25,741 bases of DNA from Pseudomonadota bacterium. GTDB taxonomy: Bacteria > Pseudomonadota > Alphaproteobacteria > Rs-D84. The stretch covers positions 1-25,741 of the forward strand of contig WQUT01000032.1 in the NCBI GenBank assembly GCA_009781955.1, written 5' to 3'. Positions within the stretch are counted from its first letter, which is position 1; every line of letters begins with the position of its first letter. A program made the position numbers and the translations under genes. Positions 1-7,112 of the stretch are shown here, one piece after another. Under the pieces are notes generated by a model. That model was not told the origin of the DNA. It saw nothing but the letters and a program-made list of their open reading frames with translations, and did not search any database.

Positions 1-36
1 ATCCCGCAAAGAATCATTTCTCATCACTATTTTTCC

Positions 37-65
37 TTGATTTCTTTTCAATTTTACAATAAAAT
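37..65 (+). promoter_or_regulatory. Probable sigma70-type promoter of pal
   Basis: A -35 box TTGATT (37-42) is followed after 17 bp by a -10 box TAAAAT (60-65). Transcription would start near 72, leaving a leader of about 30 nt that contains the pal ribosome binding site. The boxes are read by eye against the TTGACA/TATAAT consensus. Confidence 0.5.
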
Positions 66-102
66 ACAAAATGAACCGAACAAATACAAGGGAGTATTTA
101 CC

Positions 103-522
103 ATGAAAATAAAACATTTCGCCTTACTGGCCACCGCGGCGGGACTTTTGTCCGCATGCGGCGGCTCTTCCGTGATTACAGAGCCATCCGACCTGAATCA
201 CCAAAAGGTGTATTATGCGTTTGATTCTTCGGAAATCAACGAAGACGCGCGCATCAACCTGTTGGGCCAGGCACTGTATATGAAAAACCACCCGAGCACC
301 AAAATCCAGATAGCCGGCAACTGCGACGAACGCGGGACCGAGGAATACAATCTGGCGCTGGGCTATCGCCGTTCCGCGGCCGCCAAAGCGGTCATCGTGA
401 AAGACGGCGTGGATGCGGGCCGCATATCCACAATCTCTTACGGCAAGTCCCGTCCAACGGTGCTTGGCTCTGGCGAAGACGTTTGGAAATGGAATCGCAA
501 CGCAGAAACGACTGTGAAATAA
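103..522 (+). CDS. pal: Peptidoglycan-associated lipoprotein Pal
   Basis: Pal is the outer-membrane lipoprotein of the Tol-Pal system; it binds peptidoglycan and helps the envelope constrict at division. The start at 103 is chosen because GGGAG sits 8 nt upstream and a lipoprotein signal begins there, with lipobox LLSAC and acylated Cys19. An earlier in-frame ATG at 37 would put non-signal residues before it. The 139-residue product has a short linker and then an OmpA-C domain (about 33-139). The peptidoglycan-binding motif NCDERGTEEYN carries Asp75, and Arg90 lies 15 residues on, the spacing of the diaminopimelate-binding pair in OmpA/Pal. Length is slightly below that of typical Pal. The gene has its own promoter and a strong terminator; tolB is not in the window, so the upstream neighbour is unknown. 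Confidence 0.93.
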   Translation: MKIKHFALLATAAGLLSACGGSSVITEPSDLNHQKVYYAFDSSEINEDARINLLGQALYMKNHPSTKIQIAGNCDERGTEEYNLALGYRRSAAAKAVIVKDGVDAGRISTISYGKSRPTVLGSGEDVWKWNRNAETTVK

Positions 523-536
523 AAAATCTAAATGCA

Positions 537-562
537 GGGGCGCATTATTGCGCCCCCTTTTT
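537..562 (+). terminator. Rho-independent terminator of pal
   Basis: Stem GGGGCGCA (537-544), loop TTAT, TGCGCCCC (549-556), then C and a run of five T (558-562). It lies 14 nt after the pal stop. Confidence 0.85.
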
Positions 563-613
563 ATGCTGATATTTTTTAATGGCGCAAGACCCGCCCAATG
601 ACGCGTTTCGCTT

Positions 614-645
614 GTCGTCGGGGCCCGGGGAATGCGCCCCTACAT
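614..645. repeat. GGGGCCCGG palindromic element, copy 1
   Basis: A GC-rich palindromic segment with GGGGCCCGG at about 620-628 and a closing GCGCCCCTA. It sits just beyond the stop of the BamB-like gene. The same GGGGCCCGG core beside GCCCC...TA arms recurs at 10854, 11117-11142 and 23449-23513, so it belongs to a dispersed family. Confidence 0.5.
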
Positions 646-646
646 A

Positions 647-1522
647 TTACAAACTCTTTCCATCGCTTGCACTAAATCTTTCGGATTTCTTTTTAGAGCT
701 GCACTGCACGATGGTGGCATCGTTAGAGAGCGTCGGCGCGCCGGTGCATGCCGTCTTTGCGCGCCAATAAATGCCGCCGTCATTCGTATTGATGGCATAC
801 AGGTTTCCGTCGGTCGCAATTACGAATGCCAGCTCTCCGTAAACCGAAAACGGAACCGCGACGCCGATCCAGTTGCACCAGACCTTTGCTCCCGTCGCAT
901 CCTTGATTTTGCAGAATGCCCCCCCCAGCCCCCCGGCATAAACGTATTTTCCGTCCAAGACGATCGGCGCGACGATATCCATGATGCCGCCGCCGCCGGT
1001 CATGGCGGAACCCTTGAAGATATCCGCGGCCCATTTCATTTCGCGCGTTTTGGAATCAATCTTTACAACCTCGCCCGTTGACAGCCCCGCATAGACGAAT
1101 CCGTTCGCGCAGACCGGCGCGCGGGTCGTTTCAACGTGCGAGATCGTTGGGAATCCGGAAAATACTTTGCGCCGCGCGCCGTCCGGCGACACTTCCCAAA
1201 TCACATTGTCGGAATCCTGGGTAAAGACCCTGGTCGTGTCGGGGGCCGTTGTCTTGCTGGCGATTGCCGCGCTTAAAACAGAATCGGGGATAGTTTTTCC
1301 CTGAACCACAATCTCGCTGTCGCCGAATACCGGAATCCGCGTCCCGGGCAGAATCGGATCGGTCTTGGAGCAAGCGGAAAGCAAGGCAAGAGGCAAGAGG
1401 CAAAATGTAAAAGGTAAAAAGCGAGACGAATTCTGTCGCGGTTTTGTTGCGATAAATTTATTAAAAGACTTTTTTACTAAATTTTTCACCTGCCACCTCT
1501 TACCTGTTACCTGCGTCAACAT
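647..1522 (-). CDS. bamB: BamB-like PQQ-repeat outer-membrane lipoprotein
   Basis: The protein resembles BamB, the beta-propeller lipoprotein of the BAM complex that folds outer-membrane proteins. A lipobox LLSAC marks acylated Cys51 if translation starts at 1522; a GTG at 1489 with AGAGGTGG just upstream gives a shorter, more usual signal. After about residue 105 come PQQ/WD-like blades such as YAGLSTGEVVKID, YAGGLGGAFCKIKD and FVIATDGNLYAIN, each ending in a K/Y-W turn. At 291 residues it is clearly shorter than typical BamB (about 380-400), so the propeller may lack blades. The signal-peptide core LPFTFCLLPLALL is encoded by tandem heptamers of the TTTTACC/TCTTGCC type (1381-1420), with the inverted arm at 1487-1513. 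It is 12 nt downstream of the YfgM-like gene and co-oriented, the order seen in other Proteobacteria. Function as BamB is inferred. Confidence 0.65.
   Translation of the reverse strand: MLTQVTGKRWQVKNLVKKSFNKFIATKPRQNSSRFLPFTFCLLPLALLSACSKTDPILPGTRIPVFGDSEIVVQGKTIPDSVLSAAIASKTTAPDTTRVFTQDSDNVIWEVSPDGARRKVFSGFPTISHVETTRAPVCANGFVYAGLSTGEVVKIDSKTREMKWAADIFKGSAMTGGGGIMDIVAPIVLDGKYVYAGGLGGAFCKIKDATGAKVWCNWIGVAVPFSVYGELAFVIATDGNLYAINTNDGGIYWRAKTACTGAPTLSNDATIVQCSSKKKSERFSASDGKSL
1381..1514. repeat. Heptamer-arm inverted element inside the 5' end of the BamB-like gene
   Basis: The left arm (1381-1420) on the minus strand reads TTTTACC, TTTTACA, TTTTGCC, TCTTGCC, TCTTGCC in tandem. The right arm (about 1487-1513) on the plus strand reads the same type of words, CTCTTACCTGTTACCTG. 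The arms therefore face each other around a spacer of about 65 bp and are wholly within the coding region. Confidence 0.6.
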
Positions 1523-1536
1523 GGCTATGCCATGTT
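1518..1536. repeat. Short palindrome at the yfgM-bamB junction
   Basis: AACATGGC / TAT / GCCATGTT is a perfect 8-bp inverted repeat. It spans the stop codon of the YfgM-like gene and the start codon of the BamB-like gene, so it could affect initiation of the second gene. Confidence 0.5.
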
Positions 1537-2227
1537 AACGCAAAGATTCCGCCATTGCCGAAATTGTCGCGGGCGCGTCTTTGTCGGTCGTGATTTTATC
1601 CAGCGCGCGCCGCGCGGAATCATGGTCGCCGGCGGCGATATATTTCTGCGCGACAAGCAGCAGGCCGGTATAGTAAAACGGCGAGCGCTTTGTCTGCAAC
1701 GACGACAGGAATTTTTCAAAATCCGCCGCCGTCATTGAATCGCCGCGCGCCAGCGCCAGATTCAGAACGGCCAAATCGCGGAAATCGCGCGTGGCGCCGT
1801 CGGCCGCCAACTTTTCCAGCTTTGCAATCCCGGCGTCCCTATTCCCGCTGTCCATATCCAGACGCGCCGCGCGGAACAGCGCGATATCGGACATGCCGCC
1901 GGACGAATTTTCCGCCATGCGCGCGAACGCCTCTGCCGCCAGGTCCGCGCGGCCGCCGGCCGCGATTGATTCCGCGACCGCGAATTGTTCCGCCGCCGCG
2001 TTTGTCGCCGCCGCGCGGTTGTGGCGCGCCAGCTGCCATCCGGCGACCGCAATCAGTATCGCTATCGCCGCCACCGCCAAGGGTTTCGCGTATTTCCGGA
2101 CAAAGTCATATGTTTTCTGGGCGTGAACCTCTTCCCATATCTCGCGATACAGGGCGTCTTCCGCGTGATCCTCCACGGTCTTTTTCGGGACAACCGCTTT
2201 TCTGTTTCTTTCCAATATGGACGCCAT
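1535..2227 (-). CDS. YfgM-like tetratricopeptide membrane protein
   Basis: A 230-residue protein with a basic cytoplasmic N-terminus, one membrane segment (about 50-66, LAVAAIAILIAVAGWQLA) and a periplasmic region of helical TPR-like repeats. This layout matches YfgM/TPR_21 proteins, which associate with the SecYEG translocon and periplasmic chaperones. AAGGAT lies just upstream of the ATG at 2227. The gene precedes the BamB-like gene with a 12-nt gap, the usual yfgM-bamB order; in many Proteobacteria der follows, and here der lies 3 kb away on the other strand. The C-terminus is alanine-rich. The family assignment is from topology and gene order; exact function is inferred. Confidence 0.75.
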   Translation of the reverse strand: MASILERNRKAVVPKKTVEDHAEDALYREIWEEVHAQKTYDFVRKYAKPLAVAAIAILIAVAGWQLARHNRAAATNAAAEQFAVAESIAAGGRADLAAEAFARMAENSSGGMSDIALFRAARLDMDSGNRDAGIAKLEKLAADGATRDFRDLAVLNLALARGDSMTAADFEKFLSSLQTKRSPFYYTGLLLVAQKYIAAGDHDSARRALDKITTDKDAPATISAMAESLR

Positions 2228-2251
2228 TTGTAATCCTTTTCGTTGTCTGTT

Positions 2252-2357
2252 TCCTCGTGCTGGTGGCTCGTGCTCGTGATTCGTATGAAAGATTAATATA
2301 AACCTGGTGTCATACCGCTGCTATGAATCAAGAGCACACGCCCCCGGCACGAATAAC
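2252..2357. repeat. Inverted element of CTCGTGG-type words between yfgM and rpoH
   Basis: The left arm (about 2252-2285) repeats CGTGCTGGTGGCTCGTG. The right arm (about 2323-2357) carries degenerate complementary words such as GAATCAAGAGCAC and GGCACGAATAACG. The same words recur at 13833-13905 and 15466-15536. The element occupies most of the divergent intergenic region. Confidence 0.55.
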
Positions 2358-2363
2358 GTCTTC

Positions 2364-2392
2364 TTGATATTTATAGCTTGTTATCTTATACT
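2364..2392 (+). promoter_or_regulatory. rpoH promoter with start site at or next to the ATG
   Basis: TTGATA (2364-2369), 17 bp, TATACT (2387-2392). The expected start site falls at about 2399-2401, immediately before the ATG at 2402, and no Shine-Dalgarno sequence is visible. The gene may be read as a leaderless message. Confidence 0.65.
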
Positions 2393-2401
2393 ATATTCGT
2401 T

Positions 2402-3352
2402 ATGAAAAAGCAAATCAAGACCGCATCTACGAATACTTTGCCGGCCGTATACGCGCCGTCCATTATGGCGGCGCGCGGCATATCCGACGAAACGGGGCTG
2501 GAACAGTATATCAAGATGGTCCAGAAATTCCCGATTTTATCCGCAGAGCAGGAATACGATTACGCGACCGCATGGAAAAACAGCCAAGACAAGCCGGCCG
2601 CGGAAAAATTGGTATCCAGCCATCTGCGCATGGTGGTCGGGGTCGCCTATGATTTCAAGAACTATGGCATTCCGATCGCCGATTTGATAGCCAGCGGCAA
2701 TCTGGGCCTGATGCAGGCGCTGCAAAAGTTTGATCCGGAAAAAGGATTCCGCTTTTCTACATACGCGATGTTCTGGATCCGCGCGGAAATTTACGAAACG
2801 ATCCTTTCAAACTGGTCCATGGCAAAAATAGGGACGAGCGCGAATCAAAAACGGGTGTTCTTTAATCTCTCTCGCGCAAAGAGGGCCTTGGGAATAATGG
2901 ACAACAACCTGTCCGCCGACCAAACGCGCGCATTGGCCGAATATCTGGACGTGCCGGAAACCGACGTGTCGCGCATGTCAACGCGGATGTCCGCGCGCGA
3001 CTTGTCCCTGAACGCGCCGGTTCGCGACGCGTCCGATTCGTCGGACGTTTTGTCCAATATGGCGGATAGCGCGGATGGAATAGAAGAAACCATAGAGGCG
3101 ATGGAATTCCGCCGCAACGCGAGAGAGCTGTTGGCAAAGCATATGGCCGACCTGTCCGAACGCGATCGCGAAATCCTGCGCGCGCGGCGTCTTTCCGACC
3201 CGGCATTGACGCTGGAACAATTATCTGAAAAATACGGCATCAGCCGCGAGCGGGTGCGCCAGATAGAAGAGCGCGCATACGCGAAATTGCGGAACGCGAT
3301 ACTGGCGGAAACAGCCGCGGCAAAGCCGCGCGGCGGCACAGCGGTAGAGTGA
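2402..3352 (+). CDS. rpoH: RNA polymerase sigma-32 (heat-shock) factor RpoH
   Basis: RpoH directs RNA polymerase to heat-shock promoters. The 316-residue product has sigma region 1.2/2 (LEQYIKMVQKFPILSAEQEY through FRFSTYAMFWIRAEI), the RpoH-box-like stretch QKRVFFNLS after NWSMAKIGTSAN, and region 4 with the HTH LTLEQLSEKYGISRERVRQIE. Region 3 is RpoH-like, including DLSLNAPVRD. The start at 2402 is preferred over 2378 because the -10 box lies between them. About 28 residues precede the conserved core, longer than usual. The stop codon TGA is part of a GTGACAGA repeat word. The gene is divergent from the yfgM-like gene and followed by a porin. Confidence 0.96.
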   Translation: MKKQIKTASTNTLPAVYAPSIMAARGISDETGLEQYIKMVQKFPILSAEQEYDYATAWKNSQDKPAAEKLVSSHLRMVVGVAYDFKNYGIPIADLIASGNLGLMQALQKFDPEKGFRFSTYAMFWIRAEIYETILSNWSMAKIGTSANQKRVFFNLSRAKRALGIMDNNLSADQTRALAEYLDVPETDVSRMSTRMSARDLSLNAPVRDASDSSDVLSNMADSADGIEETIEAMEFRRNARELLAKHMADLSERDREILRARRLSDPALTLEQLSEKYGISRERVRQIEERAYAKLRNAILAETAAAKPRGGTAVE

Positions 3353-3446
3353 CAGAATTAATGCGCCGCCTATGGCGGAAAATAAATTAAAGGATATTTG
3401 CATGATGAAAAAGTTTATTGTCATTTTGTCACTGTGTCACTGCGTC
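3347..3446. repeat. Octamer-arm inverted element spanning the rpoH 3' end and the porin signal peptide
   Basis: A short left arm GAGTGACAGAATTA (3347-3360) contains the rpoH stop. The right arm TTTTGTCACTGTGTCACTG (about 3422-3440) lies in the porin signal-peptide codons. The words are the same GTGACARA octamers seen at 4447-4571, 6705-6848 and 16871-17012. Confidence 0.55.
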
Positions 3447-4448
3447 GCTTTCGCATGCATCGGCAATGCCAACGCATACGAATACAGCAACGGCCGGTAT
3501 GGCATGCGCATCACGGGCATGGGAACGGCCGGCGCCCTGCAAACATTTGATTCCGCAAACCAAGGCGCATATTTCGTCGGCGATTTCCGTCTGCGCGGGC
3601 AATTCAATTACGCCGCGCGCGCCGGCTGGACAACGGGCGCGGTCGTATCGTCCGACCGGCTGTCGTGGGATACCCGCAATTACCTGCGCGATTTGTTCCT
3701 GTTTGTAGAATCGCCATATGGCCGGGCGGAGTTGGGGCGCACGGATTCTATCGCGTCTAAGCTGGGGCTGGGGCTGCCGGATGTGGGCGGGCTGCGCCTG
3801 AACGACTATACCATGATTTACGACGCGATTCCGCCGGCCGGCCCGGTTATCGCGAACACTACGGTCGGCGGAACGCGATACGCGTTTCGCGCAACCATGG
3901 TGTCGCTGCCGACCAATCCGGTGCAATACGGGTTTTCCTTTGTTCCGTATTCCAAATATTTCAAGTATGCGGCGGATGCCGGCCTGAAATACAGAATGCC
4001 AGAAGGCAAGACCAAAATCGCCCTTTCCGCCGGCGCGTCGGTTATATTGGAACCGCGCGGACTGGCGGACGAGATATACGCGGCGCCCGATACGTCGGAC
4101 TGGCGCGCCCAGGTTTCCGGCGGACTAAATCTGCAATACAACAGCTGGAACTGGGGCCTGTCCGCGCGCGGAATTTACGATCAGAATCCCGTCGGGCCGC
4201 CGTCCGACGGAATATCGGCGGGAACGGGGCTGAGCTATGACTTCCTCGGCTTCAGCGTGTCCGCGTCTTACCTGGCGTCCTATACCGGCATTTTTCACAG
4301 CGGCAAAAACTATCTTAACCACGTGGGAATTTTATCAGGCAGGTATAAATTCAACAAATATTTTGACACATGGATTTCCGGCGGCGCGGCAATGACCGCC
4401 GATAGGATGACGCCGTTTGTTTCCGGGGGATTGCGCGGGACATTCTAG
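3402..4448 (+). CDS. Outer-membrane porin-like beta-barrel protein
   Basis: A 348-residue exported protein. The start at 3402 has AGGA 7 nt upstream. The signal peptide runs to about residue 25 (NANA before YEYSNGRYG) and contains LSLCHC, encoded by octamer repeats. The mature part alternates hydrophobic and polar residues, is rich in Gly, Tyr and Trp, and ends in Phe, as bacterial outer-membrane barrels do. Stretches such as NGRYGMRITGMGTAGALQ and YGRAELGRTDSIASKLG resemble general porins of the Gram-negative porin superfamily, in which a strand is followed by a constriction loop. It follows rpoH by about 50 bp and ends before a strong bidirectional terminator. Substrate preference cannot be read from the sequence. 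Confidence 0.75.
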   Translation: MMKKFIVILSLCHCVAFACIGNANAYEYSNGRYGMRITGMGTAGALQTFDSANQGAYFVGDFRLRGQFNYAARAGWTTGAVVSSDRLSWDTRNYLRDLFLFVESPYGRAELGRTDSIASKLGLGLPDVGGLRLNDYTMIYDAIPPAGPVIANTTVGGTRYAFRATMVSLPTNPVQYGFSFVPYSKYFKYAADAGLKYRMPEGKTKIALSAGASVILEPRGLADEIYAAPDTSDWRAQVSGGLNLQYNSWNWGLSARGIYDQNPVGPPSDGISAGTGLSYDFLGFSVSASYLASYTGIFHSGKNYLNHVGILSGRYKFNKYFDTWISGGAAMTADRMTPFVSGGLRGTF

Positions 4449-4571
4449 TGACAAAGTGACAAAGTGACAGAGTGACAGAATTATGGCTACCGTGCTTCGC
4501 ACGGAAATAATAAAAATTAGTTTGTGAGCAAAGCGAACACATTAACTGTGTCACTCTGTCACTCTGTCACT
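4447..4571. repeat. Octamer-arm inverted element after the porin gene
   Basis: The left arm (4447-4484) consists of four GTGACAAA/GTGACAGA octamers. The right arm (about 4548-4571) consists of CTGTCACT octamers. The 60-bp spacer carries a small hairpin, CCGTGCTTCGCACGG. The element contains the porin stop codon and abuts a rho-independent terminator. Confidence 0.8.
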
Positions 4572-4574
4572 TAA

Positions 4575-4600
4575 AAAAAACCGCCTTTCGGCGGTTTTTT
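4575..4600. terminator. Bidirectional terminator between the porin and Yip1-domain genes
   Basis: AAAAAACCGCC (4575-4585), loop TTTC, GGCGGTTTTTT (4590-4600). It has A and T runs on both sides, so it can act on both converging genes. It overlaps the stop of the minus-strand gene by two bases. Confidence 0.88.
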
Positions 4601-5201
4601 ACATCAGGCACGCCAGCGCGGCGCCCGTGTTTTTCAGCATGAACCATCCCATCCTGTAATCGGTCGCGTATACGGTGCCAAGGAACAGGATGAACGCCGA
4701 TACCACTATCAGGACGCTGGTCCTTTTGCCCTTCATGCAATAGACGGCGATATTATAGAGCAGGAACATCACATAGGCGTCAACGATAATGCTGATGATC
4801 CACAGCGACGTGCAATTGAACGCCAAGGAATTCAGGACCAGTATTATCGGATAAATAAAGAACACGGACGCCAGTCCCTTGATCGCGATTTCCCAATCTC
4901 GCTCTCCCCCCGTAATCTCGGACACCAGCATCAGCAATCCGCCCAGCACAAACAAAATCGCAACGGCGAGCACGGGCACTATCACCAGTTCGGAAAACAC
5001 CGACGTGAACGTCACCGTCGCGCCGCCGACCAGGCGCAGCACCAGCACCAGGGCGCCGCCCAGAAACCCGTAAAGGAATGCTTTCAGCATGGACTCTTCC
5101 AAATTGCCGTCCGCGACTATGCGCGAGAAAAACCTCTTCGGATCGGTCAGAACCAAAGCGATATGCTTGAACCATTTTGACAGGGTTTCTTTCAGTTTCA
5201 T
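4599..5201 (-). CDS. Yip1-domain integral membrane protein
   Basis: A 200-residue protein with an amphipathic start (KWFKHIALVLTDPKRFFSRI) and about five hydrophobic segments, including FLYGFLGGALVLVLRLVGG, IVPVLAVAILFVLGGLLMLV and VLIVVSAFILFLGTVYA. The N-terminal P-x-x-F-F motif followed by membrane helices is typical of bacterial Yip1/YIF1-like proteins (PF04893-like), whose role in bacteria is unknown. The start at 5201 is chosen for the AAGGAG 8 nt upstream; an upstream in-frame ATG at 5279 lacks support. It is transcribed divergently from der. Confidence 0.65.
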   Translation of the reverse strand: MKLKETLSKWFKHIALVLTDPKRFFSRIVADGNLEESMLKAFLYGFLGGALVLVLRLVGGATVTFTSVFSELVIVPVLAVAILFVLGGLLMLVSEITGGERDWEIAIKGLASVFFIYPIILVLNSLAFNCTSLWIISIIVDAYVMFLLYNIAVYCMKGKRTSVLIVVSAFILFLGTVYATDYRMGWFMLKNTGAALACLM

Positions 5202-5247
5202 AATTTGCTCCTTGCAGTGGTTATTTGTGACAGCCACTGACACCATA

Positions 5248-5275
5248 TTGACTATCGGCCTACTATTGCTATAAT
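5248..5275 (+). promoter_or_regulatory. der promoter
   Basis: TTGACT (5248-5253), 16 bp, TATAAT (5270-5275). The predicted start site near 5282 leaves a leader of about 45 nt before the der ATG. Confidence 0.7.
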
Positions 5276-5325
5276 ACAAATGAAATTAACAAAACTCAAT
5301 GAGAAAATAGATAAAGTTATCGGCC

Positions 5326-6729
5326 ATGAAAATCGTAATCGCTGGACGCCCGAATACGGGCAAATCAACATTATTCAACGCCCTTACCGGGACGCGGGAC
5401 GCGTTGGTGCACGACCGGCCCGGCGTGACGCGCGACGTCGTCCAAGGGGAATTAAAGCCACCAGCCACCAGCCACCAGCCACCAGTAACCATTTGCGACA
5501 CCGCCGGACTGGAAAACTCAAAATCAGGAATCGCGGCGGATTCCACGAAACTCGCGCTCTCCGCGATTGAAAATTCGGACGCCGTGTTATTCGTGGTTGA
5601 CGCCCGCGCCGGAATACTGCCGCAAGATTTGGAATGGGCAAAGATAATAAAGAAAGCGCGCGCAGGCGCGCGCGGGGACGCGCCCAAATCAAACAATATT
5701 CTTTTGCTGGCCAATAAATCCGAATCAAATAAAAAGGCCGCCGATCTGTCGGAATTCTACAAACTGGGATTCGGCGCGCCGATACCAATCAGCGCAGAGC
5801 ACAAGCAAGGCCTGGACGCGATTTACGATTGGATTGAAAAGCCGGAAAATAAAAACGCCCCCGCCAGCCACCAGCCACCAGCCACCAGTCACGAAGAATC
5901 GCGATTGAAAATCGCGATTCTTGGCCAGCCCAATGTTGGCAAATCCACGCTGATGAACAAGATTCTGGGCGAAAACCGCGTGCTTGTCAGGGACGAGCCC
6001 GGCATAACCCGCGACACGATAAAAATTTCGGCGGGCTTTCTGGGCCGTGACATAATGCTGATGGACACCGCGGGCCTGCGGCGGAAATCCGGCGTCACGG
6101 ACGATGTGGAAACTTTGTCCGCGCTGAAATCCTTGGACGCGATCGCCAAAACCGACGTCGTTCTGCTGATCGCGGACGCGACGAAAAACATAGAAAACCA
6201 AACATTGGGAATCGCGGCGCGCGTTTACGAGGCTGGAAAAATATTATGCGTGGCGCTGAACAAATGGGATCTGGTGCCCGCGGACGACCGCGGGGCAAAG
6301 CTGTTGAAGCTGAAACATCAATTCGGAAATTCTTTCTCGCAGATTATCCGGCCGCTGATTCTGCCGATTTCCGCGGAAAGCGGAACCGGCGTGCGCAATA
6401 TGATGAAACGCATTTATGAATTGTGGGACATATCAAACACGCGCGCGCCGACGTCGGTCCTGAACCGCGCCACCGAGAAGCTGGTCGCCGCGCATCAGCC
6501 GCCGATGTCGCGGCTGAAACGCCCGATGAAAATAAAATTCGTTCACCAGACGAAAACCCATCCGATAACCGTTGCGATAAATGTGGGCGGCGCGTCGGAT
6601 ATTCCCGAATCCTATACGCGGTATTTGCGCCGCGGAATTGCACAGGCATTGAATTGGGAGCAATTGCCGGTCGTGATAGAATATTCAAAATCTGAAAATC
6701 CGTATGACAGTGACAAAGTGACAAAGTAA
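5326..6729 (+). CDS. der: Ribosome-assembly GTPase Der (EngA)
   Basis: Der has two tandem GTPase domains and a KH-like C-terminal domain and is needed for 50S subunit maturation. The P-loops are GRPNTGKST (7-15) and GQPNVGKST (200-208); G3 motifs are DTAGLE and DTAGLRRK. The second G4 motif is canonical (NKWD), but the first is NKSE (130-133), with Glu replacing the usual Asp. Two in-frame blocks of tandem CCAGCCA heptamers encode PPATSHQPP-type peptides: residues 45-53, at the hairpin between switch I and G3, and residues 180-189, in the linker between the GTPase domains. The KH-like part (about 385-455) is intact and ends PESYTRYLRRGIAQAL...IEYSKSE. The last residues and the stop TAA come from GTGACAAA octamers. 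No strong Shine-Dalgarno sequence is seen. Family length (467) is normal. Confidence 0.96.
   Translation: MKIVIAGRPNTGKSTLFNALTGTRDALVHDRPGVTRDVVQGELKPPATSHQPPVTICDTAGLENSKSGIAADSTKLALSAIENSDAVLFVVDARAGILPQDLEWAKIIKKARAGARGDAPKSNNILLLANKSESNKKAADLSEFYKLGFGAPIPISAEHKQGLDAIYDWIEKPENKNAPASHQPPATSHEESRLKIAILGQPNVGKSTLMNKILGENRVLVRDEPGITRDTIKISAGFLGRDIMLMDTAGLRRKSGVTDDVETLSALKSLDAIAKTDVVLLIADATKNIENQTLGIAARVYEAGKILCVALNKWDLVPADDRGAKLLKLKHQFGNSFSQIIRPLILPISAESGTGVRNMMKRIYELWDISNTRAPTSVLNRATEKLVAAHQPPMSRLKRPMKIKFVHQTKTHPITVAINVGGASDIPESYTRYLRRGIAQALNWEQLPVVIEYSKSENPYDSDKVTK
5458..5490 (+). repeat. CCAGCCA heptamer array inside der, copy 1
   Basis: About four tandem heptamers of the form CCAGCCA/CCAGTAA encode residues 45-55 of Der. 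Seven is not a multiple of three, so successive units are read in different frames. Confidence 0.8.
5863..5893 (+). repeat. CCAGCCA heptamer array inside der, copy 2
   Basis: A second array of the same heptamer, in the same orientation as copy 1, encodes residues 180-189 in the linker between the two GTPase domains. Confidence 0.8.
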
Positions 6730-6848
6730 CAGAGTGACAAAGTGACAGAGTGGCGGCAGATGCGGGCAAGGCCCGCGTGTATTATTGATTGTCGCGCTTT
6801 GCGCGACACATTAACTCTGTCACTCTGTCACTTTGTCACTCTGTCACT
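6705..6848. repeat. Octamer-arm inverted element after der
   Basis: The left arm (6705-6752) contains five GTGACAAA/GTGACAGA-type octamers and includes the der stop codon. The right arm (6811-6848) contains CTGTCACT/TTGTCACT octamers. The spacer holds two small hairpins, GCGGGCAAGGCCCGC and TGTCGCGCTTTGCGCGACA. The layout matches the element at 4447-4571. Confidence 0.82.
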
Positions 6849-6876
6849 AAAAAATCCGCCGAACGGCGGATTTTTT
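6849..6876. terminator. Rho-independent terminator after der
   Basis: AAAAAATCCGCC (6849-6860), loop GAAC, GGCGGATTTTTT (6865-6876), directly after the octamer element. Confidence 0.88.
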
Positions 6877-7011
6877 ATAGTTCTCATCCGTTGGTATGTC
6901 CTGAGTCATTTCGGGTCAAACGGGTACAAATCGGGGGTGTTTAGGGATATGCCAACTGTATGCTAATTTAGTATTTCATGGCGGTTAAATCCGTATCGAG
7001 GCGAAATAAAC
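6877..7011. other. Intergenic stretch without a recognised feature
   Basis: Between the der terminator and the first direct repeat no ORF with a ribosome binding site, RNA gene or strong palindrome is visible. It is part of the gene-free gap between der and the Nmad3 gene; the rest of that gap is repeat sequence. Confidence 0.5.
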
Positions 7012-7075
7012 CTACATATACACTACACAGGATTTCTACATATGCACTACATACGCCGAACAAGTCAATGTAGTG
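7012..7075. repeat. Left boundary repeats of the AT-rich island
   Basis: Two tandem copies of CTACATATRCACTACA start at 7012 and 7036, 24 bp apart, the first followed by GGATTT. An inverted CACTACAT (7045-7052) / ATGTAGTG (7068-7075) pair with a 15-bp spacer follows. The 24-bp unit at 7012-7035 recurs with 22 of 24 matches at 8443-8466 on the far side of the island. Confidence 0.7.
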
Positions 7076-7084
7076 GATTTAATT

Positions 7085-7106
7085 CTTGTCCTTTATAAAG
7101 GACAAG
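7085..7106. repeat. Island palindrome, copy 1 (downstream of the Nmad3 gene)
   Basis: A perfect 22-bp palindrome, core TTGTCCTTTATAAAGGACAA, lies 7 bp beyond the 3' end of the Nmad3 gene. There is no loop and no T run, so it looks like a protein-binding site and not a terminator. Confidence 0.8.
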
Positions 7107-7112
7107 GCGCGC

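Noticed and set aside
579..1081. Plus-strand frames between pal and the BamB-like gene
   Set aside because: They are mostly antisense to the BamB-like coding region, with no ribosome binding site or recognisable motif.
5280..5570. A 96-codon frame starting at the der transcription start
   Set aside because: It overlaps der in another frame, has no ribosome binding site and would start at the transcript's first base.
4447..6848. GTGACARA arrays as a CRISPR
   Set aside because: Units are 8 bp and directly abutting with no spacers, and no cas gene is present.
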